Positions 11,940-22,400 of a stretch of 64,000 nt of DNA are shown piece after piece. This DNA is from Spisula solida. Its lineage: Eukaryota > Mollusca > Bivalvia > Venerida > Mactridae. The notes under the pieces are model-generated. The model saw only the letters and a program-made list of their open reading frames with translations. It searched no databases and was not told the DNA's origin. Position numbers and translations under genes: made by a program. Each line of letters opens with the position of its first letter. Position 1 is the stretch's first letter. Where the stretch lies: assembly GCA_947247005.1 (NCBI GenBank), contig OX365945.1:34154551-34218550 (forward strand). Direction: 5' to 3'.

Positions 11940-14625
11940 GGTCATAAATGGGGTTCTTTTATTAGGCAACATAATTGATAAAGAACAACTTCTTTATTAC
12001 AGAACACAATTATTGAGTTTTTTTAAAATAACGACTTGAAAGATGATGCCCCCAGGATTTTTTCATGAATCAAAATGCATACATTGTATCATATAGTTGA
12101 TAAAAAACATAAAACTTATATATTATAGAACATGATTATTGAGTTTTTCTAAATTTTCTTTGGAATATATAACAATATTAAAACTGTGAGAAATATAAGA
12201 ACTGAATTTCAGAGGACATGTGACTTGATAGATGATGCCCCAGGGATCTTTTCATGTATCAAAATGCAATTTCTTTATTAAAGAACACAATTATTGAGTT
12301 TTTCTAAAATAATGACTTAAAAGATGATGCCCCCAGGAGCTTTTATAGAACCCAAAATACAAACATTGTATCATATGTTTGATAAATAACAAAACATATA
12401 TATTATAGAACATGATAATTGAGTTTTTCTAAAATAATTTGGAAATATAACTATATTTAAACTGTGAGAAATGGAAGAATTGAATTTCAGAGGTCATGGG
12501 ACTTGATAGATGATGCCCCAGGGATCTTTTCATGTATCAAAATGCATACATTGTATCATATAGTTGATAAAAAACACAACTTATATATTATAGAACATAA
12601 TTATTGAGTATTTCTAAAATATTTTGGAAAAAATAACAATATTCAAACTGTGAGAAATGTAAGAAGTGAATTTCAGAGGTCATGTGACTTGATAGATGAT
12701 GCCCCCAGGAGCTTTTCATGAATCAAAATGCATACATTATTTCATATATTTGATTAAGAACACAACTTTTGTATTATAGGACATGATTATTAAATTTTAG
12801 TTTTTCTAAAATAATTTGGAAAATATAACAATATTTAAACTGTGAGAAATGTAAGAACTGAACTTCACAGGTTATGTGACGTGATAAATGATGCCATCCG
12901 GAAGCTTTTCATGAATCAAAATGCAAACATTATATCATATATTTGATAAAGAACACAACTTATATATTATAGAACATGATTATTGAGTTTTTTCTTAAAT
13001 ACATTTTGAAAATATAATAATATTCAAACTGTGAGAAATGTAAGAACTGAATTACAGAGGTCATGTGACTTGATAGATGATGCCCCCAGAAGCTTTAATG
13101 AACCCAAATACATACAATGTTTCATATAGTTGATAAAGAATACAACTTATATATTATAGCATGTGATTATTGAGTTTTCCTGAAATTATTTGGAAAATAA
13201 GACAATATCTAAACTGTGAGAAATGTAAGAACTGAACTTCACAGGTTATGTGACTTGATAAATGATGCCCCCCCCCCCGAAAGCTTTTCATGAATCAAAA
13301 TGCAAACATTATATCATATATTTGATAAAGAACACAATTTATATATTATAGTGATTATTGAGTTTTTTCTTAAATAATTTTGAAAATATAATAATATTCA
13401 AACTGTGAGAAATGTAAGAACTGAATTACAGAGGTCATGTGACTTGATAGATGATTCCCAAGGAGCTTTTAATGAACCCAAATACATACATTGTTTCATA
13501 TAGTTGATAAAGAACACAACTTATATAATTATTATAGCATGTGATTATTGAGTTTCCTGAAATAATTTGGAAAATAAGACAATATCTAAACTGTGAGAAA
13601 TGTAAGAACTGAATTTCAGAGGTCATGCGACTTGATAGATGATGCCCCCGGGAGCTTTTAAGGAACCCAAATACATACATTGTATCATATGTTTGATAAA
13701 GAGGACAACTTATATATCATAGAACATGATTATTGCGTTTTTTTAAAATAATTTTGAAAATTAGACAATATTCAAACTGTGAGAAATGTAAGAACTGAAT
13801 TTCAGAGGTCATATGACTTGACAGATGATGCCCCCGGAAGCTTTTCATGAATCAAAATGCAAACATTATATCATATGTTTGATAAATAACACAACTTATA
13901 TATTATAGAACATGATTATTGAGTTTTGCTAAATAATTTGGAAATGATAACAATATTTTAACAGTGAGACATGTAAGAACTGAATTTCACAGGTCATATG
14001 GCTTGATAGATGATACCCCCAGGAGCTTTTAATGAACCCTAATACTAACATTGTATCATATGTTTGATAAATAACACCACTTATATATTATTGAACATGA
14101 TTATTGAGTTTGCTAAAATAATTTGGAAAATATAAAAATATTTAAACTGTGAGAAATGTAAGAACTGAATTTTAGAGGTTGTGTCATTTGATAGACAATG
14201 CCCGAGGAGCTTTCAGTGAATTAGAATACATAAATTAGGCAATATATTTGATGAAGAACACAACTTTTATATTATAGAACATGATTATTGAGTTTTTCTG
14301 AAATAATTGGAAACATAAGACAACATTTAAACTGTGAGAAAAGTCAGAACTGAATTTCAGAGGTTGTGTCACTTGATAGACAATGCCCCTATGAGCTTTT
14401 AATGAATTTGAATACATAAAGTAGCCTGTAGGCAATGTATTTGATAAGGATATCAACCCATATATATATACAATATGACCTAATGATAAGAGTTTTTCTA
14501 AAATAATTTGTAAAATATGACAATATTTAAACGGTGAGCAAAGTAAGATCGTAAATTCAGAGGTCATGTCACTTAATAGATGATACCCGCAGAAGCTTTA
14601 AATGAATCAGAACCAGTTTATGAGT
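11940..14625. repeat. ~187 bp satellite array, about 14 units
   Basis: The anchors 'aaactgtgagaaatgtaag', 'agaacatgattattgagttt', 'gatagatgatgcccc' and 'gaatcaaaatgcatacatt' recur in the same order. The 'actgtgagaaat' anchor appears near 12184, 12460, 12646, 12838, 13028, 13215, 13404, 13588, 13776, 13961, 14146, 14331 and 14531, so the spacing is mostly 184-200 bp. Two early units (near 12000 and 12300) lack an internal ~90 bp segment, so short and long unit types coexist. Divergence rises towards the right end. Open frames on the minus strand (13435-13680, 14235-14567) are by-products of the repeat. Confidence 0.92.
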
Positions 14626-14849
14626 AGTTTTGACGCAACAAATGTTCCATCTTTACTGTCATCTATACATTGAGATTGTTCATTTGTGAAAGTTTGAAGA
14701 AATTCCATCCAGCAGTTTGTGAGGAGTTCAAACAAAATTTTCATTATTGGGTATATAGTAAAAGTAACAAAGGGCCTTAATAATGGCAAAACAATAATGT
14801 AAGGTATTTACTTAAACCTAGATAGTTCTGTTTCGTCTATTTGCTTTTA

Positions 14850-15165
14850 TTTATCCTCGCCACCGGATAATCCATATGGAAGAGGCCCCCAGAAGAGGCT
14901 AGTCACTTTAGTGTTTGGGGGATAGTGCATGATATAGAAGATGCTCCAGTTCCAGGAGCATCCCTGTTCTTTAACGTGCGGATGTAAAGCATCATACACG
15001 GGACCTCGCTTAACGTCTCGTCCGAAAGACTGTTAGCTAGTTTAGTTATGTTAGGTGGGAAACACTGAAAAGCATTTCTGTTTTTGACCGTCTGGAGTAG
15101 GGATCAAATCCAAAACCTTCAGATCAGCAGTCAGTAGCCCTTACCACTAGACCACTTGTCCACCT
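14850..15165 (-). repeat. tRNA-derived SINE (SINE-D), minus strand
   Basis: On the minus strand the head begins GGTGGACAAGTGG, with an A-box-like TGGTCTAGTGGTAAGGG (complement of about 15138-15154) and a B-box-like GGATTTGATCCC (complement of about 15101-15112). The ~220 bp tail includes 'cctcgcttaacgtctcgtcc' on the + strand. The spacing and order of A and B boxes are those of RNA polymerase III promoters in tRNA-derived SINEs. Confidence 0.75.
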
Positions 15166-15900
15166 TTATTTTGTACCATAACCATAACTCTATGTCGCCC
15201 TGTTTTCAAATTATCTCCCTTTGTTCAATTTAATTAAGTATTCAATTGATTGACTTGAAACTTTAAATATAAGTAGAATAGCATCTAGGAGAAGTGTTGT
15301 GACTTAAAGAAACCTAACACTAACTGGTACCATTCTTGAATTATTTCCCTTTAACCAAAGAAGTAATGATATTTCCCTTTTCCTTCTTAGTCCTGTTTCT
15401 ATGAAACATCAGTTAGTAACAAACATGTACTGTGGGGATGGCAATGTTAACATTGCTCTTATTTTCTTGATAATAAATTTAACTGTAGGAAAATAGTTGG
15501 ACACAACAGTGACATTGTTCAGGTCAGAATTACCTTGCAGTTCCAGTAAGTATTAATACCAGATCTTCAAAACAAAGGTGACAGTCAATGAGCCATCTTG
15601 GAAAGTACTTGACTGCCAAAACCTGAAATAAAGTCGGATCAATTAATAATCATTGAAATGATTACTTCTAGTAAGATAAAGCAATAATAATAAATGAAGT
15701 ATTATACACCTATTGTCAAAAGATATATAGATGCATGTAGAAACTACCACTTTTATTATTAATTTAATAGTACAGCTCTGTCTGATTCGGTATGGATGAT
15801 TCTGATATGTATCCGATGATAAGTAGTGCGAATATATCAATTTGCACATATAGATGAATCATAACAGGCACATCAGTCATGGTTCACTCATTTAGCTGTT
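15166..15900. other. No gene seen
   Basis: AT-rich sequence. I checked it for an upstream NPC2-like exon and found none. No recognisable repeat. Confidence 0.5.
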
Positions 15901-16024
15901 CTCATTAGTATATATTGAGCGTAGATTCAGGTCTTGAACCTAGTAGCTTCAGTTTTATTTTAGACTATACAAATTTTGGCACTTTGTAAACTTCCATTTA
16001 ACCATTAAGTTATTTCAAAATGTG

Positions 16025-16470
16025 CATAGGCGGATCCAAGGGGGGGGGGGGGGGCGGACCCGGCATACGCCCCCCCTAAAATCGCCAAAGTAGTGTCAAT
16101 TCACTTGTTGTATCACACTAAATCACATATTTAAAGTCATTTTTGTTCTGCTTTCTGCGCGCTGTGCGCACGCAATTAACATTTTCCACTAACCACAGAC
16201 ACTTCGATAGACTCTCTGCCGCCCCGTTATTCAGGTCGAACTTTGCGATTCTGATGTATCGCTCTTTTTGCACATTGATTCTCTTTTCGCTGCATTTTAT
16301 GACAACAAAGATGGATGCGTATTAAATGGAGCTACCGGGGTGATTCGCCCCCCTGGACCCCCTAGCAGGGCTTTGCCCTGCACCCACCAGGGGCCCTTGC
16401 GACCCCCTGGACCCCCAGCTCATTTTTCATTTCACGCCCCCCCTAACACTAAATCCTGGATCCGCCCGTG
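16025..16470. mobile_element. 446 bp TIR element with ATGTG target duplication
   Basis: The left terminus is CATAGGCGGATCCAAGG. The reverse complement of the right terminus is CACGGGCGGATCCAGG. The flanking duplication is ATGTG at 16020-16024 and 16471-16475. The host sequence around it (15940-16024 plus 16471-16550) is itself a repeat. A second copy at 36.33-36.41 kb reads straight through 'ttcaaaatgtgaattgataat' without the element, giving a paralogous empty site. The interior has long G and C runs just inside the ends and no transposase; the open frames 16143-16325 and 16268-16471 are not genes. The superfamily is uncertain, because a 5 bp duplication does not fit hAT (8 bp). Confidence 0.85.
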
Positions 16471-16559
16471 ATGTGAATTGATAATCGATCGACCAAAAAA
16501 TATTGTCGATACATCAATATCGCTTCTATAGATGACAGCTCTATTTAATAACAATGAAG

Positions 16560-17008
16560 GTTTGTCAAGTTTATAATATGTACTACTGAGTCTACATCAA
16601 TATGTTATTGTGAAAAACTCATAAATGGTTTAGGCCATCATGAAGTAATTAAAATCAATGGGTACAAGTGTGCCACACTCAACCTAAACATTCTTAATTT
16701 TCCAGTCTAGAAATTAACAGACAAAGAAAACACAGCACCTACAACGAAAATATTCTTGTGAGCCATGCCAACAGTATGTAAATATGGTGCATTCTGAAAA
16801 GCTTCGCCCCTGGCTAGTAGATCATCTTTTAGCCATGCCTTTGCGTACAGGGCTTTAACACTACAACAATTAAATTTCCTTACAAATGAGCTTTTCAATA
16901 ATTTTCTCAGGGGTTGGTCGGGGATAGACCTATCCAGATAATTTCATTTGTCATAGAAGTAAATATTTTCTCCGTCTAGTTTCACTAACTAACATGCACC
17001 TCTTTTCG
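16560..17008. other. No feature seen
   Basis: AT-rich non-coding sequence. The minus-strand open frame at 16707-16898 has no recognisable similarity and no splice context. Confidence 0.5.
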
Positions 17009-17009
17009 A

Positions 17010-17240
17010 GTTTATTGGCAGGTGTGCTGTTTAGGGCAGACTTAAATTCAATTAAGAGACAGCTAGGGATGTAAAACAAGGAATCCGGGTGCGTTATCCT
17101 AGCTCCTTCCAAATAATGAAGACTCCTTGGTTCTTAAACATGCCCAGCGAAAAACACCGATAAGCATGAGACTACCTTTGAGTCCATGCAGACAGATAAG
17201 CTGTCTCCAATTGGCTGCTTTTGAATTCTGATGGTCCAGC
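17010..17240. repeat. SINE-B related fragment
   Basis: Shares 'gacagctagggatgtaaaac', 'caaggaatccgggtgcg' and 'agactccttggttctt' type text with the elements near 5.76 kb, 7.88 kb and (reverse complement) 55.9 kb. The orientation of the whole element is unclear because the tRNA-like head is not preserved. 17241-17800 shows no gene. Confidence 0.5.
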
Positions 17241-17804
17241 CACAGCTAGTAAGGTACTGTTAGCGTCGAAATGGTTCGACTACTGGGCCATGCGATTCGG
17301 CCAACTGATTCAAAACGCTGACAAATAGCAGGGTATCGACAAATATTCTGACACAAAATTCCCTGATCAAACATCAGTTTTCCCCGTCCCTGCCCTGGGT
17401 CAGGACAACAACACCCCACCCACCGTTGGCGTATAGTCGAGCATGCATGATAAAACTCATCTATGAATTAGATATAGTTCTTTGAACAGTGACACAGTGT
17501 ACTTAATGTAACACTCTGCTTATATACGCTTAGAACTCATGGCAAGGACTTTTCGGAACTGCGCACAAACGACCGACAGTCTACTTTCACTTTCGATGTG
17601 TTTTGTTTACAGAAGTGATGATTTATATTTTATTGTTATGTTCTCCGATGTAGGAATTCAGGATCCGAAATGTAACAACTAAACGTCGAAGAAAAATTGC
17701 ATCTACAGACTACACGCAATATTGTTTATTAAATTACAATATAAACAAGCGTTTTACCTTGCAACCTGTCTTCATCAATGAATCTGCACATCCGCCAGCA
17801 TTAC

Positions 17805-18260
17805 ACCGTAAGAAATGTAAGTGCCGCGCATGCGCACTTATCCCAATCGGACGAATATAACACCTCTGACGATTCTTACGGGACACCGGTCTGATATTTT
17901 TAATATTCGAACGGGAACCAGTCTATACTCACTTACACGCTTTGTATGTATACGATTGTCCCACGTTAGGCGCTAACGTTGTGCGTATTAAAGTTCCACA
18001 TACGTTATGAATGCTAGAGGTACGCTTGGCACACGCATTCACTTACAGTCACAATCACGCAGTCACACGCCTGTGTAAGTTGTGTACGTTATGTTTACGG
18101 TACCGTAGAAGTACCCATACGTTAAATAATGGGTATTAATCCGTTGAATATACGTTCGAATGAAGCACATTATTGTTGTTTGAGGTCATCTCCAGCGGGT
18201 ACTAGCCTATGTTCAGCGATCTGGGAAACAATTCATACGTTCGGGATACGATGTTGTCAA
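17805..18260. promoter_or_regulatory. CpG-rich, palindrome-rich block with an NRF1-like site
   Basis: GCGCATGCGC (near 17827) is a perfect match to the palindromic NRF1 core and sits inside a larger imperfect palindrome from AAGTGC to GCACTT. Flanking inverted words CCGTAAGAA (17807) and TTCTTACGG (17873) bracket it. From 17950 to 18250, 'tacgtt' recurs five or more times, and ACGTTAG-GCG-CTAACGT is a perfect palindrome near 17962. It could be a promoter or a small palindromic element. It lies 100-560 bp upstream of the NPC2-like exon but is probably intronic to that gene. The regulatory role is inferred. Confidence 0.35.
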
Positions 18261-18365
18261 GCGTTGTAGTGTGACAGGGCCCTTTGACGGTTGGGCTTGA
18301 ATTTTAGACAAATTGTGTTGATTTGAAACAATATGTTACATGATTGAGTTGAATATTCATTACAG

Positions 18366-18538
18366 CGGAGACTAGTACGTCGTTAACCAATATCTGTCAT
18401 GGGGAAATATTGGGCAACATGACAGAGTTTGTTGTAAAACCAAGTAATGCGTGTGGAAATGGTGTGGTGTGTCCACTCCAGGTAGGACAAGCCGAGGTGT
18501 ATACAGCTAGCGTCACCTGCCCTTCTGATGTTCCACTG
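18366..18538 (+). CDS. NPC2-like (ML domain) protein, penultimate coding exon
   Basis: This exon encodes the middle-to-C-terminal part of an ML (MD-2-related lipid-recognition) domain, the fold of NPC2, which binds cholesterol and related lipids in the endolysosomal lumen or outside the cell. The acceptor is 'attcattacag' (ends 18365) and the donor is ctg/gtaaga (18539). The exon enters with two bases of a split codon and leaves in phase 0. In frame it carries a 'CHGEILGNMTEF' stretch matching the V-H-G-x-x-x-G region, then 'ACGNGVVCPLQVGQ', which matches the conserved disulfide-bearing C-x-x-G-x-x-C-P-[IL]-x of NPC2. The ATG at 18419 is internal, not a start. The exons for the signal peptide and first cysteine region should lie upstream but were not found between 10 and 18.3 kb. 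They may be farther left, too diverged to read by eye, or lost. Confidence 0.85.
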
Positions 18539-18799
18539 GTAAGACCTGGTTTGTAGTTATATTCAAATGTGCCTCGCCTCCCGTTAACTTTTTATGAATT
18601 CTCCCACTTTGGTAGATCATTTGTAAACGTGTTTTTTATAATTGAAAAAACTCAAATATATTTAGACCACCATTTCAATCCAGGAAAACGTTATTTTATT
18701 GAGGTGGTGTGACACAGTAACACGCCAAAATGAATGTGCTGCGAATATTTACCACAATTTGACTTATAATCAAGCAATATTGTCTAAGTGATTATAGTA

Positions 18800-20490
18800 G
18801 CTTTTGACATAATACTATCATGTTAGTTCCAATGACCATATCTCCGCCACGGAAGTGCAGAAAGCTTTATCCAAAGCTAAAACTCGCAAAGCTTGCGTGG
18901 TTCGGCTGTTTCATTCTTGCATGTATTATTCAATGTTTGTTTTGATAATGGCATCGTTCCTTCCCTGTGGAGTAGGTCAATTATCAACCCTATACCTAAA
19001 TCATCTACTTAAGATAAAAGGGACCCATTGTCGTACCGTTGTTTATCACTTGCGCCTTCTATGTACAAACTTTACTGTCAGATATTGAATAGTCGGTAAT
19101 TTATAAGTACAACATGTACCTGGGTTGAATCAAATGCAAAACTTGCTGACGAACAAAATGGCTTCCGGAAAGGTCGTAGTACTGTGGATCATAACATATC
19201 GTTGCATAATGTGATAGATACAAGAAAGAAGGCTGGTTTATCAACCTTTTGTGCTTTTATTGATTTCAAGAAAGCTTATGATACCATTAATAGAGATATC
19301 CTTTGGAATAGATTGAAAGAGACAGTGGTGTGTGGCAAAATGTTAGTTGCAATTAAGTCACTGTATGTATCTGTCATGTCTTGTGTCAGAATCAATACAA
19401 CTGACTGGTTTGGCGTTAAATGTGGTCTTCGTCAAGGATGTATTTTATCACCGTTACTTTTTAATTTGTTCATCAATGATTTAATAGTATTTCTTAAAAC
19501 ATTCAATGTGGGTATTAACATTGGAGATGAAAAGATCTGTATACGGGTGTATGCAGATGACATTGTCTTGATTACTGAGAGTGCAAAAGAACTACAATGT
19601 TTGTTAACAGCGTTAGGAGACTGGTGTGGTAATAATGACATGACGGTTAACACGTCTAAGAGTAGCATCATTCATTTTCGTCCTAACTCTGTAATACGTA
19701 CCAATGTTGTTTTTAAGTGCGGTGATAATGTACTACCTATCGTTGACCGTTATATATATTTGGGTGTTGTTTTACATGAACATCTTGATGACAATATTAC
19801 TGTTAAAGCTGTGGCCCAGAGTGCTAGTCGCGCTTTAGGTCTATTACGTGTAATTGCAAAGTGCAAGATCATGGGAGGTGTACCCTTTAACGCTTTTTCC
19901 AGGCTATATGACTATGGCTATTGCATGGCCTGTTTTAAGTTATAGCGCACCATTCTGGGGTTCAAAGTCATACTCTGGCATTGATGCTATACATAATAGA
20001 GCTCAGCGTTTTTTTCTAGGGGTGGGTAAATTTACACCTAATGATGGGGTATCAGGGGATATGGGTTGGAGCCCCACGGTCGTAAGGCAATGGAAGGCCG
20101 TTTTACTCCATTGGGTTCGACTATCCCCTATTGATGTAAGAAGAGTCGGTAAGCGTATAGCACTCTGGGTTGGCTCGAAATCAAACATGTCATGTAAGAA
20201 TTGGGCTTATAAGATCAAGAAGATGTTATGTGATTATAATATGAATAGATTTAGTAATATAGAACAGTCATTACCAAAATCTTTTATTGACGAGGTCACT
20301 GATAATATTTTTAAAGATTATATTGCATATTATAGATGGAACAGTAGAATTAATAGTGATATTGGTCCATCTAGAAAATGCGGTAATAAACTGCGATTGT
20401 ATAAACTTGTGAAATCAAATTTTGCATCTGAGCAATATTGTAAAATCATTATGCCACCTACACTTCGCCGAATTTCTAATTGGCCACCCT
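18800..20490 (+). pseudogene. Decayed non-LTR retrotransposon reverse transcriptase
   Basis: A 5'-truncated LINE reverse transcriptase reads in pieces. 'ISATEVQKALSKAKTRKAC' lies near 18840. After a frameshift comes 'SIINPIPKSS' with a stop, then 'DKRDPLSYR' (18978-19045). Then 'DEQNGFRKGRSTVDH' leads into a long open stretch (19150-19940) with the palm motifs 'FIDFKKAYDTINRD', 'GLRQGCILSPLLFNLFINDL' and the catalytic 'YADDIVL' box. A further frameshift near 19880-19910 moves to 'PVLSYSAPFWGSKSY' and the C-terminal region ending at 'MPPTLRRI'. There is no endonuclease domain. With at least three frame changes and a stop it cannot be active. The lineage (CR1/Jockey-like group) is not resolved by eye. 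Confidence 0.9.
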
Positions 20491-20599
20491 ATAAAACTTT
20501 ACACTGCGTGATATATCCAATCAATACATATGAAGTTGTGTTATGTTTTCATTCCACATACTAATCTATTAATTTATAGAAATGAAACACGTGTTCCTG

Positions 20600-21185
20600 T
20601 ACAAAATCATCCATGCGGAACGGTTAGTACGGAATGGCTTTTGTGCACGTGGTGTTCGTGCACTGCATGGTATTTGGTTGGATTGTATCTTCCATGGAAT
20701 TCCTTTTATGAAATACGTAAAAGTTTGAGGGATTGAATAATGTGGAACTCGCTCAAGCCCTCAGAATGATGAGTACAGACACCAAAAACATCGAAGTACG
20801 CCACAAGCATATTTAAGAAAAAGTATTTATTCTTATTTACGTTTGATTTAGCGCAAATACTAAGAGAAACATGTTTTCCTACATGTTGTCCTATCAATAT
20901 AAGTGAACATTATCGGGTTTTCGATTGTTTGTATTTTTCTTCAAACACTTTTTCTAAAAAACATTAAAAACACGTGGCAAAACAGGAATTTGTTGAAGTG
21001 CATGCATACATCTGACGGCTTGAGCGCGTTCCGCATTGCTCGTTCTCATGAGGTTTAATGTTTTCATAAAAGGCAATCCATAGAGGATACATTCCAAGCA
21101 AAAACGAACGTATTACATGCCGTGCACGAGCACTTTGTTTTGTATATTTGGTCGTCAGTCGACACGCAACGGAATCCAATATCTA
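20600..21185. repeat. Imperfect inverted repeat with ~175 bp arms
   Basis: The left arm (about 20600-20775) and the reverse complement of the right arm (about 21005-21185) align through 'gtgttcgtgcac/gtgctcgtgcac', 'gcatggtatt/gcatgtaata', 'ccttttatgaaa' and 'ggaactcgctcaagccctcag/ggaacgcgctcaagccgtcag'. The loop is about 230 bp. It abuts the 3' end of the LINE. The open frames on both arms (20530-20736 + and 20964-21179 -) are mirror-image translations of the same arm and are not separate genes. Confidence 0.7.
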
Positions 21186-22054
21186 AATCTTACGGTTCAA
21201 TGAATAGTATCCATTGGACTGCGAAAATTACAATTTAACGAATTGCACGAGAAAATGGTGAAACAGCAGGAAATAAAAAAAACACGTGGCCATTTCCATT
21301 AAATTCATGACCCGTTTACATAAAAAAACACAAATGACCATGATTGTGTATCAAAATTGACGCCGTGACGTCTGGTTTATCAATACGAAGGTTATAATTA
21401 TATGCAAGACGATTTGTGCAAAAATATGTGTGTGATATTCCACGAGGTTGAGAAATTTAATTTTTTGTTTTCCAACCCAGAAATGATAAGAACCTGTGCC
21501 AAAAGCTGCTTCAAATTTTACAAAGACGTATGTTTTTAACATGTAAATGATCTTATCTATTGTAAATAATGCTTATTAATTTATTTGTTCCGTATGATTT
21601 ATTTTATATCGCCTGAAACAATTTTGTTAATCAAGCTCGCAATTATCTGATCATCGGGTCTCTAGTTTTTGGGGTTTTTTAATTAAATATGCGGTGTGTT
21701 TTTTTAAGTTACAATTCATTTTTTTGCTTCTTAATTCGATCGATTAACAAAGTTGTTTCAGTTTTAATTAATATCGTTTTGATATGTGTGTAAATTATAT
21801 GTGTATGAAATTGTGAGTTTAATGTTTTTATGCGATTTCACATACTGAGTCTCTTGTAATTCTATATAGAATGGCCATATATATGTACATGTTTTTTTAT
21901 CTGTGATTATTGTTTTATAATAATTGTCATGTATATATGGATGAGACTTAAATAAACTATTTCTTAGATTTCTTAGATAATACTTGTAAACTGTGCAAAC
22001 AGGTTAGTCTTGACTTTCCTGTTTAGCTCATACACAATTTTAAGAAAAAATAAA

Positions 22055-22100
22055 GTTGACTTTTCGACTGGGTTGATTTGTGAATACCAGCCCAGACTTT
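22055..22100. mobile_element. End of a MITE of the 42.7 kb family
   Basis: 'ttgtgaataccagccca' matches the terminal repeat of the elements at 42697-42958 and 54281-54492. The opposite end was not found, so this is a fragment. Confidence 0.5.
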
Positions 22101-22244
22101 TACAGTGACAACTTATCCGCAACCACATCATACTGAAAATGGTTTTCAACAGTGAGAATGACATTAATAAGTGATTTTGTTTTCAGGCATACAAAAAGTA
22201 CATAAATCTATTGATTGGGATGTTTAACTGTGATATATTTTCAG

Positions 22245-22337
22245 ATAAAACTCGTAGCTAAATGGGAAGTACAAGACCAGAATGGTAGAGACTTGATTTG
22301 TTTCGTGTTTCCGGTTATTATAGAGGAAGCTGTATAA
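22245..22337 (+). CDS. NPC2-like (ML domain) protein, terminal coding exon
   Basis: The exon follows a clear acceptor (tatattttcag, ends 22244), enters in phase 0 and ends at TAA (22335-22337). It reads 'IKLVAKWEVQDQNGRDL', then 'ICFVFPVIIEEAV'. This corresponds to the last beta strands of NPC2, where the family has an IKLVVEW-like strand, a Q-D turn and a final C-[WF] disulfide cysteine followed by an I-P-V-x-I-like tail. Joined to the upstream exon, the two give about 88 codons, against about 130-150 for a full mature protein plus signal peptide, so only the C-terminal 60 percent or so is here. The frame across the junction is intact and there is no internal stop, so the visible part looks functional. 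Confidence rests on motif order and splice phase. Confidence 0.88.
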   Translation: MKLVAKWEVQDQNGRDLICFVFPVIIEEAV

Positions 22338-22394
22338 TAGAATTAAATGTTAGCACATACATGTAACCATACCTTCAACTGATTTGATACTAGT

Positions 22395-22400
22395 AATAAA
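22395..22400 (+). terminator. Poly(A) signal of the NPC2-like gene
   Basis: A canonical AATAAA lies 58 bp after the stop codon, a normal position for a short 3' UTR. Confidence 0.6.

Larger units (their letters stand above)
18539..22244 (+). other. Intron of the NPC2-like gene (3.7 kb)
   Basis: Begins gtaaga and ends ttttcag. It joins two phase-0 borders. It contains a decayed LINE (18.8-20.5 kb, same orientation), an inverted repeat (20.6-21.2 kb) and a MITE end near 22.07 kb. The remainder (21190-22050) is AT-rich with nothing recognised. Confidence 0.8.

Noticed and set aside
13435..14567. Minus-strand frames of 81 and 110 codons
   Set aside because: Both lie in the ~187 bp satellite and recur with its period.
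16268..16471. Proline-rich open frame
   Set aside because: It lies inside the 446 bp non-autonomous TIR element and ends at its terminus.
18419..18538. ATG at 18419 as the start of a small 71-residue two-exon protein
   Set aside because: The reading frame continues upstream through sequence that matches the NPC2 family to a splice acceptor at 18365, so the Met is internal.
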